A stretch of DNA of 64,000 bases from UBA1447 sp964612185. Its GTDB lineage: Bacteria > Bacillota > Clostridia > Oscillospirales > Acutalibacteraceae. The notes below the pieces were generated by a model. The model was not told the DNA's origin and did not search any database. It saw nothing but the letters and a program-made list of their open reading frames with translations. Positions 45,395 through 54,031 of this stretch are shown in pieces. The stretch lies in NCBI GenBank assembly GCA_964612185.1, contig CAZTCR010000001.1, forward strand, positions 121,993-185,992. Direction: 5' to 3'. Both the position numbers and the translations under genes were made by a program. The stretch's first letter is position 1. The number at the start of each line of letters is the position of its first letter.

Positions 45395-46855
45395 GTGAAA
45401 ATACTGCTAATCACTTCAAAAGCGATGCACGCTAAGCATTTACCGGCTCTGCCGCTGGGATTATTATCAATCGCCACATATTTATCGCAAAACGGACATA
45501 TCGTTCAAATTTATGACAGAGAAGTGGAACGGGGAAGAATAAAAAGTATTGAGAAGTTTTCGCCGGATATAGTCGGAATTTCCGGACATTCTTATCAAAA
45601 CTGTCCTGATGCATTTAAACTCGCAAAACATTATAAAAAGAGAGGTGTTCCGGTTGTTGTTGGAGGACAAATGCCAACAGTAAGTCCGGAAAATGTACTG
45701 AAAAACGGTGTTGTCGACTATGTAATTTTTGGCGAAGGCGAAGAAAGTTTTCTGGCTTTGCTGGATGCAATTGCGCAAGGATTACCGCTGCGGGATATCG
45801 ACGGATTGGCTTTTATTGAAAATGGAGAAATAATCGTCAATAAAAGCAGAGAATTGGCAGATCTGTCAAATCTTCCCATCATTGATTTTAAATTTATTGC
45901 TCCGGAAAAATACTTCGGCCCGTATATCGGCTGCGAAAAAATGCTTTTTGTTTATGCCTCAAAGGGGTGTCTATTCCAATGCACCTATTGTTATAATTCA
46001 TGTCTTGCTAAAAATGCGTGGCGGGCACGCCCTCCGGAATACTTTTTGAGTGAAATCAAGTATCTTGTAGAAAACCATCAGATGGACGGGGTCTTTTTCA
46101 TAGATGATCTGTTTGGTCCAAGCCCGGCATATGTTCAAATGATCTGCGAAAAGATTATTGAAAGCGGTATCGAGTTTGTCTGGGGATGCTATACGCGCGC
46201 TGACTTGTGCACAAAAGAAACGCTTCAAAAAATGCATGATGCCGGCTGCAGATGGATAATGTTCGGCATAGAAAGCGGTTCGGAAGAGAGACAGAAAACA
46301 ACCAAAAAAAGGCTAAGCTTGAATAAAACAAAAGAAATTGTTGCATACTGCAAGGAAGTCGGAATATTTACCAACACAACTTTTATGCTGGGGTTTCCGG
46401 GTGAAACCGATGAAGAATTAAAGCAAACGGTCAAGTTTATGCAGGAATTGGATGCGGACGCAAAAGTGCCGAATTATTGCGGTATCCTTCCGAAATCTGA
46501 AATGTATGAAGATTTGGTCAAAAATAAAACAATTAAAATGAATAATAAAAACATGAAAGCTTGCACTGACTTCAAAATGATGGACAATTTGGGACAGAAT
46601 TATTCAAAGATTTCCAACAAGGAATTGAAAGTCGTTTCCGCGGTTTTTTACTGGAATGGGTTGTTTGTAAAAGATACCCACTCTGAACAAAACTCAAGAG
46701 TTTTCACCAGAAGGGCGATTATGCAAACCCTTAATCTTTCAAATAGGGGTATTGGTAATACCCTGTTTCTTATCATTACCGCCGCCAAAGAACTTACAAG
46801 CATTATTTACTATGCGAAGATGTTTCCCAAAATCCGGAAAAAATACGGTTTATGA
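45395..46855 (+). CDS. B12-binding radical SAM protein, short family
   Basis: This 486-residue protein begins MKILLITSKA from GTG 45395 with GAAAGGTGA upstream; an earlier in-frame GTG at 45386 overlaps that site. It has PLGLLSIATYL (20-30), VGG, FGEGEE and the cluster motif CLFQCTYC (Cys 192, 196, 199), followed by YNSCLAKNAWRARP, IDDLFGPS and LGFPGE. GHSYQNC in the cobalamin half places a His where DxHxxG-type cobalamin proteins have theirs, but the rest of that motif is absent. It ends exactly at KKYGL. It is closest to the gene at 48519 and probably belongs to the same transcript as the glycosyltransferases before it, ending at the terminator at 46903-46932. Confidence 0.86.
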   Translation: MKILLITSKAMHAKHLPALPLGLLSIATYLSQNGHIVQIYDREVERGRIKSIEKFSPDIVGISGHSYQNCPDAFKLAKHYKKRGVPVVVGGQMPTVSPENVLKNGVVDYVIFGEGEESFLALLDAIAQGLPLRDIDGLAFIENGEIIVNKSRELADLSNLPIIDFKFIAPEKYFGPYIGCEKMLFVYASKGCLFQCTYCYNSCLAKNAWRARPPEYFLSEIKYLVENHQMDGVFFIDDLFGPSPAYVQMICEKIIESGIEFVWGCYTRADLCTKETLQKMHDAGCRWIMFGIESGSEERQKTTKKRLSLNKTKEIVAYCKEVGIFTNTTFMLGFPGETDEELKQTVKFMQELDADAKVPNYCGILPKSEMYEDLVKNKTIKMNNKNMKACTDFKMMDNLGQNYSKISNKELKVVSAVFYWNGLFVKDTHSEQNSRVFTRRAIMQTLNLSNRGIGNTLFLIITAAKELTSIIYYAKMFPKIRKKYGL

Positions 46856-46902
46856 ACGATGTTAACAAAATTAGTTCTGATTACATAATTTAATAGTAAT
46901 TA

Positions 46903-46932
46903 TTACGGCTGCCAATATCTTGGAAGCCGTAA
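46903..46932 (+). terminator. Terminator after the gene at 45395
   Basis: Stem TTACGGCT (46903-46910) and AGCCGTAA (46925-46932) enclosing a smaller CCAA/TTGG stem, followed by AATTTTTATC. The hairpin and T-rich tail fit Rho-independent termination before the next promoter at 46994. Confidence 0.65.
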
Positions 46933-46993
46933 AATTTTTATCATTACAGATTGCTGAATTGACATATTGACCTGCCAATCCATTCTAAAAATC

Positions 46994-47022
46994 TTGCCTT
47001 TTAGTGCCGGGCACAGTATAAT
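46994..47022 (+). promoter_or_regulatory. Promoter for the radical SAM gene at 47059
   Basis: TTGCCT (46994-46999), a 17-base spacer and a perfect TATAAT (47017-47022). The start codon GTG 47059 follows only 36 bases later, so the leader is short. Confidence 0.6.
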
Positions 47023-47058
47023 ATCAGTTGTAAACTTGGTTTGAGAAGGTACCTTGCT

Positions 47059-48489
47059 GTGAAAAAAATTGTGCTGGTCTATCCCCCTGTTACAAATGAG
47101 GAACGCTACGGGTCCATCCTTGGCGAAGCCTGCTCCAGAGCTTTGCCGCTGGGGCTCTATTATGTTGCTTCCTATATGCAAAGTAAAAACTATTCCGTAA
47201 AAGTTTTTGACGGAGAAGCATTGGATTACGAAGAAACAGCTCTCTGCCGGGATGTTCTGGAAAATTTCACACAGGACGAATTATGCTGCATCGGTATCGG
47301 GGCGACAACAATGGCATTTCACCGCGCGCTTTCGGTTGCGAAAAAATTTAAGGCAATGCGTCCGGATTGTGTTATCATTTTGGGCGGCATCCAGGTTACA
47401 TCCAACACGGAAGACGCGCTTTCTTTTCCCGAATTTGACTATGGCGTTATCGGTGAGGGAGAAATTACCTGCTATGAATTGCTGGAGTGTTTATATCAAA
47501 AAGGCAACCCGCAAGATATAAAAGGCATCGCTTACCGAGACGATTCGGGAGATATGATTAAAACACCGCCCAGGCCTTTGATTGAAGATCTGGACTCCCT
47601 TCCTTTTCCGGCCTATAACCTTGTTGAAGATTTTTCGGTATACAAACCACGGATTTTTGAACACCATGAAACACCTCTGGTTACCTTTATTTCAAGCCGC
47701 GGCTGCACCGGTAGATGTACTTTTTGTGACAACAGCATTTTCGGCAGAACCTACCGGCAAAGATCCGCTGAAAATGTTGTCGCGGAGCTTAAGTACCTTT
47801 ATGAAAGATATCAATTCAAGTCCGTCCATTTCTGGGATGATACATTTTTAATGGATAAAAATAGAATTCGCAAAATATTCGAGTTGCTTGAGAAAGAAAA
47901 TATCCGTTTCAAATGGTTTTGTTTAAGCCGAGTCGACAATGTGGACTTTGAATTTTTAAAATTTATTTATGATCACGGGTGCCACAGCATCCATTTTGGT
48001 GTTGAATCCGGAGATCCGGAGATACTGAAAATTATAAAAAAAGGTATTTCACTGGAAAGAGCAAAAAGTGTTTTCCGTGATTGCCGCAAAATCGGATTGC
48101 CAAGCACCGGTTTGTTTATGATCGGACATCCCGGGGAAACGGTTGATTCAATCAACCGGACTATTCGTTTCGCCTGCCGTTCCAAACTGGATCAAGTGAT
48201 GATTACGATCAATACGCCTTTTCCGGGATCTCCGCAGTATAAGGAAGCGGGTCAGTACGGGACTTTCGCAAAAACAGACTGGTCGCGTTTTTCACAACAG
48301 CGCCCTGTTTTTGTGCCAACCGGATTGACCGAAAAAATCATGCTGCGAAAGCGGAAAGAATTCACCATTCGCTTTTATTTGCAGCCATACAGAGCGGTTA
48401 AATTTATCACAACTTTTTTTCAGCCGGGCGGATGGGAAATGTTCAAAAAAACATTTAAGGCGGCCTTGTTTATCTTTGAACATGAGTAA
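47059..48489 (+). CDS. B12-binding radical SAM protein, BchE-like outlier
   Basis: This 476-residue protein begins MKKIVLVYPP from GTG 47059, nine bases after AGAAGG. It has a longer cobalamin-binding half (PLGLYYVASYM at 30-40, LGG near 108-110, IGEGE near 131-135) and the cluster motif CTGRCTFC (Cys 216, 220, 223) followed by DNSIFGRTYRQRS. WDDTF and IGHPGE replace the ADE and GFPDE motifs of its neighbours, and it lacks the KYGL ending. It resembles generic BchE-type proteins more than the local short family, so it probably joined the locus independently. The sequence does not show whether it makes a methyl transfer, a cyclisation or another change. Confidence 0.85.
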   Translation: MKKIVLVYPPVTNEERYGSILGEACSRALPLGLYYVASYMQSKNYSVKVFDGEALDYEETALCRDVLENFTQDELCCIGIGATTMAFHRALSVAKKFKAMRPDCVIILGGIQVTSNTEDALSFPEFDYGVIGEGEITCYELLECLYQKGNPQDIKGIAYRDDSGDMIKTPPRPLIEDLDSLPFPAYNLVEDFSVYKPRIFEHHETPLVTFISSRGCTGRCTFCDNSIFGRTYRQRSAENVVAELKYLYERYQFKSVHFWDDTFLMDKNRIRKIFELLEKENIRFKWFCLSRVDNVDFEFLKFIYDHGCHSIHFGVESGDPEILKIIKKGISLERAKSVFRDCRKIGLPSTGLFMIGHPGETVDSINRTIRFACRSKLDQVMITINTPFPGSPQYKEAGQYGTFAKTDWSRFSQQRPVFVPTGLTEKIMLRKRKEFTIRFYLQPYRAVKFITTFFQPGGWEMFKKTFKAALFIFEHE

Positions 48490-48518
48490 AATAGTTTAAC
48501 CGGCCGGAAGGTGATCTT

Positions 48519-50003
48519 ATGAAAATATTGTTAATAAACGCCGAAGCATTTCACATCAAACATAAGGCGGCAATCCCCTTGGGGTTGTTGTCAATCGCGA
48601 CATACCTGAAAGAAAACGGACATGCCGTCAGGATATTCGACAGGACGGTTGAAAACACAAACATAGAAAAACAGCTTGATTCGTTTACACCGGATGTTAC
48701 AGGGATTGCCGCGCCCGCGTTCAAGTGTTTTTCGGATGCCATAAAAATATCAAAACTGATAAAAAAGAGAAATATTCCGGTCGTTTGGGGTGGACCGATT
48801 ACTTCTTTAACCCCCGAAATAGTGCTAAAAACGGGCGTTGTGGACTTTGTTGTGATGGGCGAAGGCGAAATCACTTTTCTCGAGTTGATAAACGCAGTTG
48901 CGGGGAAGACGCCATTGAGGGAAATCGACGGAATTGCTTACCTTGAAAACGGAGAAATCAGGATCAATAAAGACCGGGAATTCGCGGATTTGGCGCAGTT
49001 GCCTGTTATTGATTTCAGCTTTGTGGACCCCAAAAAATATTTTGTCGAAAATGTGGGCTGCAAAAGGATGTTGCATATTTACGCATCAAAGGGCTGTGTT
49101 TGCGAGTGTACTTATTGCTACAACCCGTTTTTTTCCAAGTGTGTTTGGCGGCAGCGGCCGTCCAACTATTATTTAAGCGAAATTAAGTATCTTGTTGAAA
49201 CCTGCGGTATGGACGGCGTATGCTTTGCGGACGATTTGCTCAGCCCTAACAACGCGCACCTGACCGAGTTGTGCAACAACATTATCAATAGCGGTGTTCA
49301 GTTTATTTGGGGAGGCGAATTCCGCGCGGATATGCCAACGAGAGAGAACTTGCAGTTGATGTATGACTCCGGATGCCGGTGGATTTATTTTGGCATTGAA
49401 AGCGGTTCGGCAGACAGACAAAAACAGATAAAAAAACAACTGAATTTACGCAAGGTAAAAGAAACAATAGCAGCTTGCAGTGAAATAGGAATTGTTACAT
49501 CAACATCGTTTATCGTCAGTTATCCCGATGAAACCGAGGAAGAATTAAAAGAAACCGTCGTGTATATGCAAAGCTTAAAGGCTGATTTGCTGATTCCTTC
49601 CTTTTACGGTCCGATACCGAAATCCGAGATATACAATGAGTTAATAAAAAGCAATAGATTTACAGTTCCCAAGACCTATAAAGAGTGGGAAAAAATGAAG
49701 ATGATGGATCTGTTCGGCAAGAATTACTCAAAAGTGCCGGACAGGGAACTGAAAGTTGTTTCCTCCTATTTTTACTTTCTGAATTTCTTGTGGAAGTATC
49801 CCGGTGACGATTCGAAGTCGAGGGTATATGTGAAAAAATCCTTCCGACAGGTTTGGGACTTGCTTAAAAGAGGAGGCCCCAGATCCCTTTATTTGGTCAT
49901 GTTGGCGGCGAACGAGTTTTTGCAGGTGGTTTTCTATGCAGTCATGTTTTCGAGAATCCGCAAAAAATACGGTTTGATATACCGCACGAAACCCAAAGAC
50001 TGA
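48519..50003 (+). CDS. B12-binding radical SAM protein, short family
   Basis: This 494-residue protein begins MKILLINAEA with GGAAGGTGA upstream of its ATG. It has PLGLLSIATYL (20-30), WGG (90-92), MGEGE and the cluster motif CVCECTYC (Cys 193, 197, 200) with an additional Cys at 195 inside it. YNPFFSKCVWRQRP follows, then ADDLLSPN and VSYPDE. The tail ends RKKYGLIYRTKPKD. It lies 29 bases after the previous gene and is the last radical SAM gene of the array, followed by a terminator at 50026-50055. An extra Cys within the CX3CX2C loop is unusual; whether it affects the cluster is unknown. Confidence 0.86.
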   Translation: MKILLINAEAFHIKHKAAIPLGLLSIATYLKENGHAVRIFDRTVENTNIEKQLDSFTPDVTGIAAPAFKCFSDAIKISKLIKKRNIPVVWGGPITSLTPEIVLKTGVVDFVVMGEGEITFLELINAVAGKTPLREIDGIAYLENGEIRINKDREFADLAQLPVIDFSFVDPKKYFVENVGCKRMLHIYASKGCVCECTYCYNPFFSKCVWRQRPSNYYLSEIKYLVETCGMDGVCFADDLLSPNNAHLTELCNNIINSGVQFIWGGEFRADMPTRENLQLMYDSGCRWIYFGIESGSADRQKQIKKQLNLRKVKETIAACSEIGIVTSTSFIVSYPDETEEELKETVVYMQSLKADLLIPSFYGPIPKSEIYNELIKSNRFTVPKTYKEWEKMKMMDLFGKNYSKVPDRELKVVSSYFYFLNFLWKYPGDDSKSRVYVKKSFRQVWDLLKRGGPRSLYLVMLAANEFLQVVFYAVMFSRIRKKYGLIYRTKPKD

Positions 50004-50025
50004 TTTGCCCTTTCCGCACCTTTAC

Positions 50026-50055
50026 AGCCGCCCCGGTTCGTGCCGCCGGGCGGCT
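50026..50055 (+). terminator. Terminator ending the radical SAM array
   Basis: GC-rich inverted repeat starting AGCCGCC (50026) and ending GGGCGGCT (50055), followed by TGCTTTTT. It closes the transcript of the genes at 47059 and 48519. Confidence 0.65.
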
Positions 50056-50144
50056 TGCTTTTTGCCGGGGAACAAACATAGCCATGCTTGTGAAATGATG
50101 CGGCAATGTTAATAAAATATTTACAAAAAAAAGAGCCGTTTTCC

Positions 50145-50172
50145 TTGCATTCAATATTTAATAGTCTATAAT
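50145..50172 (+). promoter_or_regulatory. Promoter for the sugar oxidoreductase operon
   Basis: TTGCAT (50145-50150), a 16-base spacer and a perfect TATAAT (50167-50172), 66 bases before the ATG at 50239, which follows ATGAGGAGACTG. No operator is obvious. Confidence 0.6.
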
Positions 50173-50238
50173 AAATGCTGACAGGTTGTAATGCCGGAGG
50201 CTAAAGCAACCGCGGAATATGAAATGAGGAGACTGTAA

Positions 50239-51324
50239 ATGGATAAGAAAGTCAGAGTCGGCATTATCGGCTGCGGCGGTATAGCAAACGGAAAACATAT
50301 GCCGAACCTTGCGAAGAACAAGGATGTTGAAATGGTGGCATTTTGTGACATTATCGAAGATAAGGCGAATCTTGCCGCGGCAAAATTCGGCACCGCCGAC
50401 GCGAAAGTTTATACAGATTACAAAAAGCTTTTGAAAGACGAAAGCATTGAGGTTATTCATGTTTGCACGCCAAACCGTTCCCACAGTTTTATTACCGTTG
50501 CCGCGCTTGAAGCGGGCAAGCATGTGATGTGCGAAAAACCGATGGCGAAAACCTATGCGGAAGCCAAGAAGATGTATGATGCATCTGTGCGCACAGGCAA
50601 AAAGCTGACCATCGGCTACCAGCAGCGCTGGCGGGGTGATTCACTGTATCTTAAACAAGCATGCGAAAAAGGCGAGCTTGGCGATATTTATTATGCAAGG
50701 TCTGTTGCGCTGCGCAGAAGAGCCGTACCCACTTGGGGCGTTTTCCTCAATGAATATGAGCAAGGCGGCGGTCCGCTGATTGATATCGGCACACATGCGC
50801 TTGACCTGACACTTTGGATGATGAACAACTACAAACCCAAAATGGTGGTAGGCACTTCCTTTAAAAAACTGGGCAAACAAAAGGAGTCTGCCAATGCCTG
50901 GGGCGACTGGGATCCGGAAAAATTCACGGTTGAGGATTCTGCCTTCGGATTCATCGTGATGGAAAACGGCGCGACGATCGTGCTGGAATCCAGCTGGGCA
51001 CTCAACATCGCGGAGCCCAACGAGGCAGTTATGATGCTTTGCGGCGACAAAGCCGGGGCTGATATGTTTGACGGGCTCAGAATCAATTATATTAAAAACA
51101 ACCGCCAAGTGATTGAAAAGCCCGATTTCCGGGCTGGCGGCGTCGCGTTTTATGAGGGCGCCTCTTCCGACCCGGCTGATCTGGAATCCAGGGCATGGAT
51201 AGATGCCGTAAAGAATGATAAAGAAGTCAGGACCAAACCCGAACAGGCATTGGTCGTTACACAGATTCTGGAAGCCATATATAAATCAGCCAAAACAGGC
51301 AAGCCGGTTTTTATCAGTGACTAA
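50239..51324 (+). CDS. Gfo/Idh/MocA family oxidoreductase
   Basis: This 361-residue NAD(P)-dependent dehydrogenase has the nucleotide-binding motif IGCGGIA (10-16) and the family catalytic EKP (99-101). GGGPLIDIGTHALD follows near 176-189, where the Asp and His are typical active-site residues. Family members oxidise or reduce sugars and inositols, often at a ring hydroxyl to a keto sugar. GAGGAGA precedes the ATG. It is the first gene of an operon with three TIM-barrel isomerase-like genes and a second oxidoreductase. The combination recalls the Ycj-type 3-keto-glycoside pathway, but the substrate is unknown. Codon use is more GC-rich than in the array to the left. Confidence 0.88.
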   Translation: MDKKVRVGIIGCGGIANGKHMPNLAKNKDVEMVAFCDIIEDKANLAAAKFGTADAKVYTDYKKLLKDESIEVIHVCTPNRSHSFITVAALEAGKHVMCEKPMAKTYAEAKKMYDASVRTGKKLTIGYQQRWRGDSLYLKQACEKGELGDIYYARSVALRRRAVPTWGVFLNEYEQGGGPLIDIGTHALDLTLWMMNNYKPKMVVGTSFKKLGKQKESANAWGDWDPEKFTVEDSAFGFIVMENGATIVLESSWALNIAEPNEAVMMLCGDKAGADMFDGLRINYIKNNRQVIEKPDFRAGGVAFYEGASSDPADLESRAWIDAVKNDKEVRTKPEQALVVTQILEAIYKSAKTGKPVFISD

Positions 51325-51347
51325 AAGGTACTAGGACTGGAGGAAAA

Positions 51348-52136
51348 ATGAAACTTGGAATCATCGTGGATCCCGATAAACGGGGATTTGAAATTGCTTC
51401 AAAATATGGTTTATCCTTTATCGAAATCTGCAACAATGTCGGCTGCGATACGCATGAGATTACGGATATCCTGCCTGCCATCAAATCGCGTTGCAAAGAA
51501 ACCGGCATAACAATCGGTTCCGTGGGCAGATGGGGTACCCTCAAATTCGATGAAGACGGCAAGATGATTGAGGATGAACTGAAAGCGAGCTTTGCGCTCA
51601 TAGACGCGGCATCCGAACTCGGGAGTCCGGTTTTTAACACGGGTGTCAATTACGCGGACAAACTTTCCCAGTATGATAACATGATAAGAACAATGGATTT
51701 GCTCGGAATGCTCATCGATTACGCGAAACCAAAAGGCGTGAAAATCGGGGTATACAACTGCCGCTGGAACAACTACATAGTTGACCCGGCTATGTGGGGG
51801 ATTTTCCACGGGCATCTGAATGAATTGGGCATTAAGTATGACCCGACACACTGCATCAATGACGGCAGCGGGGATTATCTGGGCGAAATGAAAGACTGGG
51901 CAAAACGGTTTGTTCATGTTCATATCAAGGGCACCATCAATGTCAACGGTCAGCATGTTGATGATCCGCCGGCGGGGCTTGACCAAATCAATTGGGGTGC
52001 TTTTATGGGTATACTGTACCGCCAAGGGTACGACGGCAATTTGAGCATTGAACCGCATTCCGGCACCTGGCGGGGACGCCTGGAGGAACCGGGTATCGAA
52101 TTCACCGCCAATTACATCAGAAAGTTCATTTTTTAG
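51348..52136 (+). CDS. TIM-barrel sugar isomerase/epimerase-like protein
   Basis: This 262-residue protein is of the xylose isomerase-like TIM-barrel superfamily. Metal-ligand candidates are KYDPTH (Asp and His), VHVHIKG and LSIEPHS (Glu). The Glu normally found on the middle strand seems absent: the strand reads IGVYNCRW where relatives often have an ENH-type motif. This may mean a changed metal site or a non-isomerase role. Family members epimerise, isomerise or cleave keto-sugar intermediates. It begins 23 bases after the previous gene with GGAGGAAAA before the ATG. It is adjacent to a further isomerase-like gene, with GGAGGAAAC just before that gene's start. Confidence 0.82.
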   Translation: MKLGIIVDPDKRGFEIASKYGLSFIEICNNVGCDTHEITDILPAIKSRCKETGITIGSVGRWGTLKFDEDGKMIEDELKASFALIDAASELGSPVFNTGVNYADKLSQYDNMIRTMDLLGMLIDYAKPKGVKIGVYNCRWNNYIVDPAMWGIFHGHLNELGIKYDPTHCINDGSGDYLGEMKDWAKRFVHVHIKGTINVNGQHVDDPPAGLDQINWGAFMGILYRQGYDGNLSIEPHSGTWRGRLEEPGIEFTANYIRKFIF

Positions 52137-52147
52137 GAGGAAACACA

Positions 52148-52873
52148 ATGAAAAAGGCAATACAACTTTACAGTATCAGGGATCACATCAAAACGGGTGA
52201 CGACATGCTCGCCATGCTCGGCGAAGTAAAAAAGCTTGGGTTTGACGGCGTGGAGTTTGCCGGATATTTCGGGCTTACGGCCGAAGTGCTCAAGAAAAGG
52301 CTTGACGAAGTCGGGCTGAAGGCTGTCGGTACGCATATGGGGCTTGAAAATTACCTGCCCGGCAAAATTGACGAAACCATCAAATTCCACAAAATACTCG
52401 GCTGCAAAGACATCGGCCTCGGCGGTGCGCCGACAAGGCCGGGCAGCATTTTGAAATACACCTGTTCGGTACTCAGTAAAGCCAATGAGATCGCCGCCAA
52501 AGAGGGCATGCGCGTTTATTTCCACAATCACAGCGAGGAGTTTAAGCCGCTCATGAGGGGTACGGTCCCCATGGATAAAATCAAGGAAGCCTGTTATTTG
52601 GAAATTGACACCTATTGGAGCTATTGCGCGGGGATTGACAATTTTAAATATATAACCGAAAATGCCGACAGAATCGTGCATATTCACCTGAAAGACGGAA
52701 TCGACCATACACCGAAAGCACTTGGTGAAGGCGATGCCGATCTTGCTTCGGTTATCAAAGCCGCGAAAAAAATCGGTCTTAAATGGGTTATACTGGAAAA
52801 CGACAACCCAACACCGACTGGTCTTGAAGACGCTGCGCGCAGCATGGATTACATGGTAAAAAACCTGTACTAA
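52148..52873 (+). CDS. TIM-barrel sugar isomerase/epimerase-like protein
   Basis: This 241-residue protein starts MKKAIQLYSI after GGAGGAAAC. It has the classic elements of the xylose isomerase-like family: FHNHSEEF, LEIDTYW, VHIHLKDG, GEGDAD and WVILEND, giving a set of Glu, Asp and His residues that could hold one divalent metal. It is short for the family but complete. Proteins of this type commonly act on 3-keto sugars or on hexose and inositol intermediates beside Gfo/Idh/MocA enzymes, as here. The reaction cannot be specified. Confidence 0.85.
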   Translation: MKKAIQLYSIRDHIKTGDDMLAMLGEVKKLGFDGVEFAGYFGLTAEVLKKRLDEVGLKAVGTHMGLENYLPGKIDETIKFHKILGCKDIGLGGAPTRPGSILKYTCSVLSKANEIAAKEGMRVYFHNHSEEFKPLMRGTVPMDKIKEACYLEIDTYWSYCAGIDNFKYITENADRIVHIHLKDGIDHTPKALGEGDADLASVIKAAKKIGLKWVILENDNPTPTGLEDAARSMDYMVKNLY

Positions 52874-52961
52874 CAGCCAAAATGGTTGGGACGGTTTTTC
52901 TCTCCCGTTAAAAAATGTTGTCCGGAATAAAACACTAAAATTAGAAGGGAAGTAGTGTAAT

Positions 52962-53927
52962 ATGAGACTTGGCGTATTTACCTGCCTGCTGGGCAATCTG
53001 CCACTGGAAGACGCGCTGAAGTATTTCAGCGCCCTCGGCATTGAAATGATTGAAATCGGCAGCGGCGGTTACCCGGGCAAATCTCACGCCGACCCGGATG
53101 TTTTGCTCAATGATGCAGGCAAACTGGCGGAGTTCAAAGCCCTGATTGCCAAATACAACCTTGAAATCAGCGCGCTGAGCTGCCACGCCAATCCTGTCCA
53201 TCCGGATAAAAAAATCGCCGCGGATTTTGACAAAGCCATTCGCGATACGATTCTGCTTGCGGAAAAACTGGGTGTCAGCCGCATTAACACATTTTCCGGC
53301 TGCCCGGGCGACAGCGAAGGCGCGAAGGCGCCCAACTGGGTGACCTGCCCCTGGCCCAACGATTTTTCCGAAATCCTTGAATGGCAGTGGAATGAGGTGC
53401 TGATACCGTACTGGAAAGATCTGGTCAAGTTTGCCAAGGCGCATGGTGTGGACAAAATTGGGCTTGAGATGCACCCCGGCTTTTGCGTGTACAACACCGA
53501 AACACTCCTCAGGCTGCGCGCGGCCGTCGGCGATGAAATTGGTGCCAATTTTGACCCGAGTCACCTGATTTGGCAGGGAATGGAACCGGTTGCTGTTATC
53601 CGCAAGCTGGGACCCGCCATTTTCCATTTCCATGCGAAAGATACCAAAATTGACAAATACAACACCGCTGTCAACGGTGTGCTGGATACCAAGACCTATA
53701 CGGACGAAATCAACCGCTCCTGGATTTTCCGCGCAATCGGTTACGGTAATGACGCGTCCTATTGGAAAGATATTATTTCCAACCTTCGTCTGATCGGTTA
53801 CGACTTCGCAATCAGTATCGAACACGAAGACAGCTTGATGAGCCAGAACGAAGGCTTGACCAAAGCCGTTTCTTTCTTGAAAGATGTGCTGATTACGGAA
53901 AAAGTCGGAGATGCCTGGTGGATATAG
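52962..53927 (+). CDS. TIM-barrel sugar isomerase/epimerase-like protein (IolE/YcjR-like)
   Basis: This 321-residue protein has GLEMHPG, ANFDPSHL, FHFHAKDT and ISIEHED in the order expected for metal-binding TIM-barrel epimerases. The length and the WQGMEP segment after the Asp-His pair resemble the larger, IolE/YcjR-like subgroup. AGAAGGGAAG lies upstream of the ATG. An open frame of similar length on the opposite strand is a shadow. The gap of 88 bases before it is the longest in this operon, and no second promoter is evident. It is probably an epimerase or isomerase of a keto-sugar produced by one of the two flanking oxidoreductases. Confidence 0.85.
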   Translation: MRLGVFTCLLGNLPLEDALKYFSALGIEMIEIGSGGYPGKSHADPDVLLNDAGKLAEFKALIAKYNLEISALSCHANPVHPDKKIAADFDKAIRDTILLAEKLGVSRINTFSGCPGDSEGAKAPNWVTCPWPNDFSEILEWQWNEVLIPYWKDLVKFAKAHGVDKIGLEMHPGFCVYNTETLLRLRAAVGDEIGANFDPSHLIWQGMEPVAVIRKLGPAIFHFHAKDTKIDKYNTAVNGVLDTKTYTDEINRSWIFRAIGYGNDASYWKDIISNLRLIGYDFAISIEHEDSLMSQNEGLTKAVSFLKDVLITEKVGDAWWI

Positions 53928-54031
53928 TGTAGATAAATTTTAAACATTGGGTTTTGTGCTTTTCGGCCCTGTCGTATGACCGAAATGTCGGCAAGCCGAC
54001 ATCGCACAATTCCCGTGAAAGGGTTATATTT

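Noticed and set aside
52133..53825. Long minus-strand open frames opposite the isomerase-like genes
   Set aside because: They are shadows: the plus strand encodes complete TIM-barrel proteins with ribosome binding sites, whereas the antisense products match no family I know.
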